DNA of 15,052 nucleotides from Nitrospirota bacterium (GTDB lineage: Bacteria > Nitrospirota_A > Leptospirillia > Leptospirillales > Leptospirillaceae), in assembly GCA_021829515.1 (NCBI GenBank), contig JAKBPM010000028.1, positions 1 to 15,052 of the forward strand. The letters are read 5' to 3'. Made by a program: the position numbers and the translations under genes. This document shows, piece after piece, positions 1 through 4,917 of this stretch; position 1 is the first letter of the stretch; each line of letters begins with the position of its first letter. The notes under the pieces are model-generated. The model searched no databases, had not been told where the DNA came from, and saw only the letters and a program-made list of their open reading frames with translations.

Positions 1-1
1 A

Positions 2-205
2 CTTCTTCTGGAGGGGACTATTCAGAAGAAACGGGTCCGGCGGTGCGGGATCGGAAAAGAGAAACAACTAGGGCAGGAACTGTCCGAAGTCAAAGCCTCC
101 GGAGAGGAGCATAAGACGCAAAGGCCCAAACGCCTTCGCGCATCCTCGGCGAAAGAGGAACGTCCGATCGTGAGATCGGAAACCCCCACTACAGCGTCCG
201 CTTAG
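2..205 (+). CDS. C-terminal end of a TnpB-like (IS605 OrfB) protein, partial at the 5' side
   Basis: The frame is open from the window edge to TAG at 203-205 (67 codons). It begins LLLEGTIQKKRVRRCG and ends SETPTTASA. This is a hydrophilic, Arg/Lys/Glu-rich tail with no folded-domain look. It is what follows the DRDxNAAxNIL zinc-finger segment in many TnpB proteins, where the DNA also encodes the guide-RNA scaffold and so constrains the peptide. TnpB is an RNA-guided nuclease of IS200/IS605 elements. The catalytic RuvC and zinc-finger parts would lie left of the window, so activity cannot be judged. Alternatives are the tail of another transposase or a chance open frame. The right-end hairpin overlapping the stop codon is the main argument for TnpB. 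Confidence 0.5.
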   Translation, partial: LLLEGTIQKKRVRRCGIGKEKQLGQELSEVKASGEEHKTQRPKRLRASSAKEERPIVRSETPTTASA

Positions 206-221
206 TGGCGGGAGAGTTCAT
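60..221 (+). ncRNA. Probable omega RNA (TnpB guide scaffold) at the element's right end
   Basis: In IS200/IS605 elements the guide RNA scaffold overlaps the 3' end of tnpB and ends at the right end; the next 16-20 bases of flanking DNA act as the guide. Several stems are visible here: CCTC/GAGG (144-147 with 155-158), CCGATC/GATCGG closed by a GTGA tetraloop of GNRA type (164-169 with 174-179), and the long terminal hairpin 183-212. The guide would start near 222 (AAAGTTGATCCTTTTG). The 5' end is a guess; known scaffolds can reach about 200 nt, which would take it off the window. Confidence 0.4.
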
Positions 222-385
222 AAAGTTGATCCTTTTGTTTTTTCAGGAGTTTTTCTTTTTTTAAGAAAATATTCTTGATTCCGTTTTTATTTTTTGTTTT
301 TATGTGTTTGTAAGTATTTTTATTATATATTAAATTTAATTTAAGATAAATTTATGCTTATGTTTTTTGTTTTTTAAAATAACTT
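222..385. other. AT-rich intergenic spacer upstream of the Crp-type gene
   Basis: This stretch is dominated by runs of T and A, in strong contrast to the GC-richer element end before it and the genes after it. I see no open frame with coding character. The A/T tracts directly upstream of the promoter at 386-414 could act as an UP element or as bent DNA. It could also be an H-NS-like silencing target or simply the AT-rich site into which the element inserted. Confidence 0.5.
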
Positions 386-414
386 TTGACATATGATTTG
401 TTTGGTGGTAGATT
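386..414 (+). promoter_or_regulatory. Sigma70-type promoter of the Crp/Fnr-family gene
   Basis: TTGACA (386-391), a 17-bp spacer and TAGATT (409-414) give a perfect -35, optimal spacing and a 4/6 -10 box. TG at 406-407 also makes an extended -10. The start would be near 421, giving a leader of about 75 nt before the ATG at 496. The preceding AT-rich DNA could strengthen it. Confidence 0.7.
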
Positions 415-495
415 AATCAGATTAAACCAAGATGGTACTCCCTATCCTACTCGATTCCGCTTTATTGCCAATGGTTTTAAGATGAAGGAGGGACC

Positions 496-1224
496 ATGCT
501 GTCGCCAGATCAAAAGGTTTTAGAAAATCATTTGTTGTCCATGCTTACAGATAGTGAGTCTTTAAGACTGATTCCATCTCTTGATTTTATCCAGATGAAG
601 CTTGGAGATGTGCTGTACGAACCAAATCTTCCAATGAAGTACGTCTATTTCCCTTCCAATGGTATTGTTTCGCTTTTGTATGTCATGGAAGACGGTGATT
701 CAGCCGAAATTGCCCTGGTCGGAAATGAGGGATTCATTGGGGTCTCATTGATCATGGGAGGTGAGACAACGTCAAGTCGTGCCGTCGTGCAAAGTGGGGG
801 GGGATCCTACCGGATCAAGAGCGCCCTTCTGGTCGAGGAGTTCACCCGGGGCGGTCCCATGCAGAAACAGTTGCTGAGATACACCCAGTCACTTTTGACG
901 CAAATGGCCCAGACCGCCGTATGCAACAGACATCATTCACTCGACCAGCAGTTTTGCCGGTGGCTATTGTTAAGTCTTGACCGTTTGCCGTCAAATGAGC
1001 TGACCATGACTCAGGAACTGATCGCCAACATGTTGGGAGTCAGACGTGAGAGCGTTACTGAAGCGGCGGGAAAAATACAGAAGGCGGGGTTAATCTCCTA
1101 TCACCGTGGTCGAATAACGGTGATTGACCGTGTGGGACTCGAAAAAAGAGTCTGTGAGTGTTATGCCGTTGTCAAGACGGAATGTGACCGCCTGTTGGAA
1201 ACAAAATACAGCAACTCTTATTGA
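496..1224 (+). CDS. Crp/Fnr-family transcriptional regulator
   Basis: A 242-residue protein with the Crp/Fnr layout: cyclic-nucleotide-binding-type beta-roll (about residues 35-110, with GNEGFIGVSLIMGGE and SSRAVVQ), dimerisation helix (about 118-142) and a winged helix-turn-helix (about 170-212, with TQELIANMLGVRRESVTEAA). It should bind DNA as a dimer. The canonical cAMP-contacting GE...RS cassette of E. coli Crp is not clearly present, and there is no N-terminal Cys cluster as in Fnr, so the effector is unknown. The ATG at 496 is preceded by AAGGAGG (485-491) and the promoter at 386-414, so it is probably a single-gene unit. Its 3' end overlaps a convergent small ORF by 53 bp. The family call is secure; the regulon is not known. 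Confidence 0.92.
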   Translation: MLSPDQKVLENHLLSMLTDSESLRLIPSLDFIQMKLGDVLYEPNLPMKYVYFPSNGIVSLLYVMEDGDSAEIALVGNEGFIGVSLIMGGETTSSRAVVQSGGGSYRIKSALLVEEFTRGGPMQKQLLRYTQSLLTQMAQTAVCNRHHSLDQQFCRWLLLSLDRLPSNELTMTQELIANMLGVRRESVTEAAGKIQKAGLISYHRGRITVIDRVGLEKRVCECYAVVKTECDRLLETKYSNSY

Positions 1225-1447
1225 GCGGCTGATTTTGATCTTTGACAATCTGAAAACGTTTTTCCAATTCCTGATCGTCCGGCAATTCAAGGTCGTATTG
1301 TGTCGGCATCAGGAGATAGAAAGCCCTTTCTCCATGATGGATGACCTGCCCGACCCGGACCCACTTTATGGGTGCGGTCGTATTTCTTTTTTGTCCAAAA
1401 TCCTCCCAATCCAATCGGGTCAAGGAGAATTGATTGGTGTTTTCCAA
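1172..1447 (-). CDS. Small unrecognised protein downstream of the UPF0114 gene
   Basis: A 91-codon frame using a TTG start. I do not recognise the family. The stretch KWVRVGQVIHHGERAFYLL followed by MPTQYDLELPDDQELEKRF has the amino-acid and codon balance of a real protein: soluble, no signal peptide, no membrane segment. It lies 20 bp beyond the upstream gene's stop on the same strand, so it could be translated by coupling; I see no good ribosome binding site of its own. The last 17 codons or so lie antisense to the end of the Crp-type gene and look less protein-like. It could be a chance frame. Conservation of residues 1-70 in relatives would settle it. Confidence 0.42.
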   Translation of the reverse strand: MENTNQFSLTRLDWEDFGQKRNTTAPIKWVRVGQVIHHGERAFYLLMPTQYDLELPDDQELEKRFQIVKDQNQPLNKSCCILFPTGGHIPS

Positions 1448-1467
1448 TGGATCCCGAGCGTCTTTTC

Positions 1468-2100
1468 CTATGGCAGATTTTCTCCACTTTTGTCTGTTCG
1501 GACCTCATGTTGCTCTGTCGCTTCATGAAACATTTCCTGTTGGGCCCTGATCTGCGTTTTCAGACTATAGGCCTTCTGCGTTTCGGTTGCCCGGTGCCCC
1601 AGCCACTGAAGTGAAACAAGAGAAATGACAACGATCGCCAATGATCCCCCGAACTCCAATGTTCCGACCGGATCTTTCCATCGAACGAAATGCTGAAGGA
1701 ATGTCGCACCCATGATAACAATGATGACGCTCAGAACCTTGCTCTCAAGATCGGTCAGCGATTCTATTCCAAGGGCGACTGCGACATTTAAAGGGGAGAT
1801 AAACAGACTGTAAAGACCGACCCCCACCAGGTAGAAAACAACCGCCTCAAGCATTGTGCTGACGATGTTCAGATCCCGGCTCATTGAAATCCCGTGAGAA
1901 GAAAAAACTCCTTTTGCCACATCGGACCAGGACTGATACAACGCTCCAACGGCCTGAACGGCACCGATCAGAAACAGGGAAAATGCGGTGACCATTACAG
2001 AAAGGACTGCAACAAAAACAAGATATCTGGACCTTCCGAGAAGAACGTCCAGAAACTTGAAAAAATGATTGGATTCACTTGGCAGCTTCAATCGGATCAC
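1468..2100 (-). CDS. UPF0114 (YqhA-like) membrane protein
   Basis: A 210-residue integral membrane protein of the UPF0114/YqhA family, whose function is not established. About four hydrophobic segments are visible: residues about 25-50 (after the family-like SRYLVFVAVLSV), 80-107 (EAVVFYLVGVGLYSLFISPL), 120-142 (VLSVIIVIMGATFLQHFV) and 148-168. The GLYxLFISPL stretch is typical of the family. The C-terminal 45 residues form a charged, Gln/Glu-rich cytoplasmic tail longer than usual. The start is GTG (2098-2100) with GAAGG just upstream. A nearby ATG on the same strand is out of frame and soon stops. It sits in a same-strand stress-gene run, 117 bp after the ferritin-like gene. Confidence 0.8.
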   Translation of the reverse strand: MIRLKLPSESNHFFKFLDVLLGRSRYLVFVAVLSVMVTAFSLFLIGAVQAVGALYQSWSDVAKGVFSSHGISMSRDLNIVSTMLEAVVFYLVGVGLYSLFISPLNVAVALGIESLTDLESKVLSVIIVIMGATFLQHFVRWKDPVGTLEFGGSLAIVVISLVSLQWLGHRATETQKAYSLKTQIRAQQEMFHEATEQHEVRTDKSGENLP

Positions 2101-2217
2101 CTGTACCTTCAGGATTCATGGCAGGGCAGAGACAACCCCATGATGGATCCGAAGCTCTCTCGACCGACTTTGGCAAATAGCTTCAATCGCTACCAAATTT
2201 TTGGGGCACACTTCCGG

Positions 2218-2778
2218 CTATTTCGGAAAGACTTCAAGCAGACTGACGAGGTCCTCTGCATGTTCTTCTTCCACAGCCAGAATGTTCTCCAGCATGCGGC
2301 GGGTCGTGGAGTCCTTGTCAGCGATCCAGAGAATCATTTCCCGATAACTGTCAATGGCAATCCGTTCGGCCACAAGATCCTCCCGAATCATGTCGACTAG
2401 GTTTTTTCCCTCTACATATTCCGCATGGCTGCGGACCGCCAGCCCTTCCGGATTAAAATTCGGTTCGCCATTGAGCTGAATAATGCGGGCAGCGATCATG
2501 TCGGCATGGCTCTGTTCTTCAATTGCGTGTTGGGCAAATTCCTGGGCAACAGCCTCGGCATTGATCCCGCTCGCCATAAAAAAGTGTCGTTTATACCGAA
2601 GGACGCAGACCATTTCTGTGGCAAGGGCTTCGTTTAAAAGATTGATCAGCAACTCCCGGTTGGCAAGATACCCGGAGGTCACCGCTCCATTCTCAATATG
2701 TTTTCTGGCTCGCTCCCGCAACATCTTGATCGTGCTGAGAGAAGAGTCCTCTTCTTTGTTCTTGTGTTCTTTATCCAT
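2218..2778 (-). CDS. Ferritin-like di-iron protein (bacterioferritin/DpsL-like)
   Basis: A 186-residue four-helix ferritin-like protein with a full set of di-iron ligands: E55 (helix A), E88 and H91 (EEQSH, helix B), E138 (VAERIAIDSY, helix C) and E170/H173 (VEEEH, helix D). The E55-E88 spacing of 33 residues matches bacterioferritin. Such proteins oxidise Fe(II) with O2 or H2O2 and store or detoxify iron; this one resembles the bacterioferritin-type Dps-like subgroup. The first 35 residues are a charged extension before helix A. No haem-ligand Met is obvious. The ATG at 2776-2778 is preceded by AAGGAGA (2785-2791). Its place among envelope-stress genes suggests an oxidative or iron-stress role, which is inference. 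Confidence 0.85.
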   Translation of the reverse strand: MDKEHKNKEEDSSLSTIKMLRERARKHIENGAVTSGYLANRELLINLLNEALATEMVCVLRYKRHFFMASGINAEAVAQEFAQHAIEEQSHADMIAARIIQLNGEPNFNPEGLAVRSHAEYVEGKNLVDMIREDLVAERIAIDSYREMILWIADKDSTTRRMLENILAVEEEHAEDLVSLLEVFPK

Positions 2779-2858
2779 CAGCGTTCTCCTTGTTTGATGT
2801 TCCCGGGCCTGATCTTGGAGTGGTCAACGTTCTCTCCAGTTGATTTTTCGGTTTCTTC

Positions 2859-3224
2859 CTAATAACCAGACTGTGCCGGTGAAGGTTTGGTGGCGTTTTC
2901 ATGGGACTGGTTTTTGATCTGCAACTCATTTTTGACGGATTTCACACCGGCCACCCCAATGGAGTCCTTGATCGCTTCATTCACTTTCACCTGCGAAGTG
3001 ACATATCCGCGTAAGCGGACCACGCCCTTTGAGGTTTTGACACTAATATCACTCACCTTCAGGTCCGAATCATTTAAGATGGCTGACTTGACTTTTGCGG
3101 TAATCACTGAATCATCAAAATAGTTTCCTGTTCCTTCATCTGCTGGTGTTTCAGCCCAGCCAGGCAAATCGGAATAGGCTGTCAGCAATAGTGCTGAAAA
3201 TAAAAGCAAGGCAAGTTTTTTCAT
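2859..3224 (-). CDS. BON-domain periplasmic protein (paralogue 1, lipobox Cys lost)
   Basis: A 121-residue secreted protein with a signal peptide (MKKLALLLFSALLLTA) and one BON domain (about residues 35-105: YFDDSVITAKVKSAILND, then VVRLRGYVTSQVKV). BON domains are thought to bind phospholipid or peptidoglycan in the periplasm, as in OsmY. It is a close paralogue of the upstream neighbour; both share EGTGxYFDD and a terminal GY. Where a lipobox Cys would stand there is Y17 (LLLTAY; codon TAT at 3174-3176), one transition from TGT. The protein is therefore probably cleaved by signal peptidase I, perhaps after GWA, and is soluble. A GAGGGGGTG ribosome site precedes the ATG. The 74-bp gap to the neighbour carries a short TTCCGG/CCGGAA hairpin. 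Confidence 0.85.
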   Translation of the reverse strand: MKKLALLLFSALLLTAYSDLPGWAETPADEGTGNYFDDSVITAKVKSAILNDSDLKVSDISVKTSKGVVRLRGYVTSQVKVNEAIKDSIGVAGVKSVKNELQIKNQSHENATKPSPAQSGY

Positions 3225-3298
3225 TTCACCCCCTCATTCCGGTAAGGTTCCGGAAATTGTTTTTGTTAATTTTTAATTATTCGACAAGGACATGATTC

Positions 3299-3661
3299 CT
3301 AATAACCCTGTTCTTTTGTCGCTGGCTTCGTGTTGCCAAGCGGTGCTGGATCCTTGATGTAAAGTTCGTTTCGGACCCCTTTGACTCCAGGAATTCCGGC
3401 GGAGACAGCGACCGCTTCATTCACTTTTGCCTGTGAATTCACGTATCCCCTTAGTCGGACGATTCCTTTGGAGGTTTTGACGTTGATCTCGCCTACCTTC
3501 AGTTTGGGGTCGTTTAGAATTGCGGATTTCACTTTCGATGTGATAACGGTATCGTCGAAATATTCGCCCGTTCCTTCCTGGGAAGGGGTGGATGCGCAAC
3601 CCAGAAGGCTCAGAGAAGAGACTAGAAAGACCGATGCGGGAAACAGCCCTGATGTTTTCAT
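3299..3661 (-). CDS. BON-domain lipoprotein (paralogue 2)
   Basis: A 120-residue protein with a lipoprotein signal peptide; SLSLLGC puts the lipidated Cys at position 22. One BON domain follows (about residues 33-105: YFDDTVITSKVKSAILND, then IVRLRGYVNSQAKVNEAV) and then a short Pro/Lys-rich tail ending in GY. The residue after Cys is Ala, so transport to the outer membrane is likely by the usual +2 rule. It is a tandem duplicate of the next gene and highly similar through the BON domain. Upstream on its strand lies the GlsB-like gene, 36 bp away. Its ribosome site (AGGATGG) is weaker than those of its neighbours. Its likely role is envelope maintenance under stress. Confidence 0.87.
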   Translation of the reverse strand: MKTSGLFPASVFLVSSLSLLGCASTPSQEGTGEYFDDTVITSKVKSAILNDPKLKVGEINVKTSKGIVRLRGYVNSQAKVNEAVAVSAGIPGVKGVRNELYIKDPAPLGNTKPATKEQGY

Positions 3662-3697
3662 TTTTCATCCATCCTGAAAAGGATTTCCATCACAAAC

Positions 3698-3955
3698 CTA
3701 TGATCGGGAGGAGCGTGTGAACAGGTGGTATAGACCCAGGACGACGGAAGCTCCGATGACCGCCACCAACAGGCTGTAAACGTTGAACCCGACAACACCC
3801 GGCATCCCGAATGTATTGAAAAGCCAACCTCCGACAACTGAGCCAACGATACCGAGAAGGATATCGATCAAGGCCCCTTGCCCGTTGCCATCAACAATCT
3901 TGCTGGCAATAAATCCTGCAATCAGTCCAAGTACAATCCATGCAACAATTGACAT
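3698..3955 (-). CDS. GlsB/YeaQ/YmgE-family stress membrane protein
   Basis: An 85-residue, Gly-rich, three-helix membrane protein of the GlsB/YeaQ/YmgE (transglycosylase-associated) family. The characteristic parts are all present: IVLGLIAGFIASKI, DILLGIVGSVVGGWLFN and a last helix FNVYSLLVAVIGASVVLGLY. It has typical family length. These proteins are associated with general and acid stress; no enzymatic activity is established. The ATG at 3953-3955 is preceded by AGGAGGT, a strong ribosome site. It is the first gene of the minus-strand run that continues through the BON, ferritin-like and UPF0114 genes. I could not find a clear -35/-10 upstream of it, so the operon may use an alternative sigma factor. 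Confidence 0.9.
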   Translation of the reverse strand: MSIVAWIVLGLIAGFIASKIVDGNGQGALIDILLGIVGSVVGGWLFNTFGMPGVVGFNVYSLLVAVIGASVVLGLYHLFTRSSRS

Positions 3956-4118
3956 CGTGACCTCCTGATGCTCGGTTTTTGATCGGTGATGATTTGATTT
4001 TTGTTTTCATGATCAGGAAATCAGGGAAGGCTCTCCACTGGAGTGATGGATCCTCTGAAACCAGGGTGGAATGGGATGCTTTGGAGAAGCCGGGGAATCG
4101 CCAAGCATGAAGGCAACT

Positions 4119-4341
4119 TCACCACCAGTCTTCCGGCAAAGAAATGCGAACGGTCCATTCATCCTGTTTTTCCGGTAGGCTTTCAAGCTCCGAACGGAAG
4201 GGGATCTGCTCCCCGTTCGAAGCAATCATCATCCATCGTCAAGGATTCAGAGCACTCGACTTCTGACACAGGATCATCATTATCCAAAAACTTTTTGGAG
4301 TCGGTACGTTTCCGTACAAACCAGCAGGTTTCTGTAATCAT
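4119..4341 (-). pseudogene. Possible frameshifted small gene, unrecognised
   Basis: Two overlapping minus-strand frames look coding-like. One starts at ATG 4341 (MITETCWFVRKRTDSKKFLD...), runs 52 codons and stops at 4183. The other spans 4232 down to 4119 and encodes GEQIPFRSELESLPEKQDEW, then TVRISLPEDWW. Removing one G from the G4 run at 4211-4214 (read on the minus strand) would join them into one acidic protein of about 73 residues. No ribosome site precedes the ATG. It could be a decayed gene, a sequencing indel or chance. I recognise no family. Confidence 0.25.
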
Positions 4342-4605
4342 GCGTCGTGGGGGGCGTCAATAAAATGCATTGAACGGGATCTGGGAGTAGGGGATGGATT
4401 GAGTGCGATTCGTGATTTCCGTCACAGACAAAAACGGCCACGATAACATAAGGTTTCAGAGAGATTTAAAAATAAAAGGTAAGTGCTTACAGGTTATTAA
4501 ATGATCACATGGCTCCCTTGCTGTTTCGGTCAAAATCCAGCGGTCTTCATCTTTCGGGAACGGTTCAGCGGTGAAGGGATTCTCGGAATGGGTTCTCGAT
4601 TAATG

Positions 4606-4614
4606 TGGTAGAAT
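4606..4614 (+). promoter_or_regulatory. Possible extended -10 element upstream of the CheB-CheR gene
   Basis: TGGTAGAAT fits the TGnTATAAT extended -10 pattern with 5/6 matches in the hexamer. It closely resembles the TGGTAGATT used before the Crp-type gene. No -35 box is visible at the right distance. If used, it would give a leader of about 300 nt before the CheB-CheR frame. Confidence 0.3.
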
Positions 4615-4684
4615 GATTCCAGCACTCTCTTGAAAACTTCTCTTCAGGGAATGCAGTCATTTTCCGGATGCTTTTTCCAGGCAT

Positions 4685-4855
4685 TTGAGTGTCCGTGGCC
4701 AGTTCAACATGTTGGAGCGTTATTTTTTCCTTCCAAAAGATGCGGAGCATGTCAGCACCGTCATCTTTCTTCTGGGAAAACGTCAAGAGTGGAGACGATT
4801 CCGAGAAAAAGCCTTCCGTCTGATCTCAGGACAGTCTTTTTCGGTATCTTCCTGA
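4685..4855 (+). CDS. Candidate very small gene, unrecognised
   Basis: A 56-codon frame from TTG 4685 (or ATG 4709) to TGA 4853-4855. It includes FNMLERYFFLPKDAEHV and IFLLGKRQEWRRFREKAF, which have realistic amino-acid composition and an amphipathic look. The same frame is open upstream to a TGA at 4631-4633, with ATG 4613 before it, so it may be the remnant of a longer gene broken by a stop. No clear ribosome site. No family recognised. Confidence 0.22.
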   Translation: MSVRGQFNMLERYFFLPKDAEHVSTVIFLLGKRQEWRRFREKAFRLISGQSFSVSS

Positions 4856-4917
4856 ATTTTTCAAGCGATAACGATTTGACTTTTATGGGAATCAGCGAGG
4901 TCCTGAAATCTTAAAAA

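Larger units (their letters stand above)
1..221 (+). mobile_element. Right end of an IS200/IS605-type (TnpB/IS1341-like) element, truncated by the window edge
   Basis: A strong hairpin sits at 183-212. CCCCCACTA (183-191) pairs with TAGTGG plus GGG (203-212, C209 bulged), and the stem continues inward with AGC/GCT (193-195 with 200-202). It is followed by GGGAGAGTTCAT. The stop codon of the upstream reading frame (TAG, 203-205) lies inside this hairpin. As I recall the family, IS200/IS605 right ends look like this: tnpB runs into a subterminal hairpin followed by a short cleavage motif. The sequence changes abruptly to AT-rich DNA just after about 221, which I take as the element boundary. 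The rest of the element lies left of the window. Family assignment is from pattern memory, not a search. Confidence 0.6.
3956..4917. other. Long intergenic spacer with decayed or very small coding traces
   Basis: No frame here has a recognisable family. I see two short coding-like stretches (minus strand 4119-4341, apparently frameshifted; plus strand 4685-4855), an imperfect hairpin at 4191-4219 (CGAAC/GTTCG outer stem, GGGGA/TCCCC inner stem), the inverted repeat GTAAGTGCTTAC around 4480-4491 and a possible extended -10 at 4606-4614. It separates the divergent stress run (minus) from the chemotaxis/c-di-GMP pair (plus) and should hold promoters for both. The 94-codon plus frame ending at 4914 does not look like a protein. 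Confidence 0.5.

Noticed and set aside
2151..2184. GAAGCT...AGCTTC inverted repeat between the ferritin-like and UPF0114 genes
   Set aside because: Six-base arms with a 22-base loop and no T-run; too weak to call a terminator or operator.
3236..3275. TTCCGG/CCGGAA hairpin followed by T-rich DNA between the BON genes
   Set aside because: The T-rich side lies on the plus strand, where no gene needs termination; six-base stem only.
4630..4914. 94-codon plus-strand frame
   Set aside because: Cys/Ser/Phe-rich translation without protein character; another frame of the same stretch (4685-4855) looks more coding-like.
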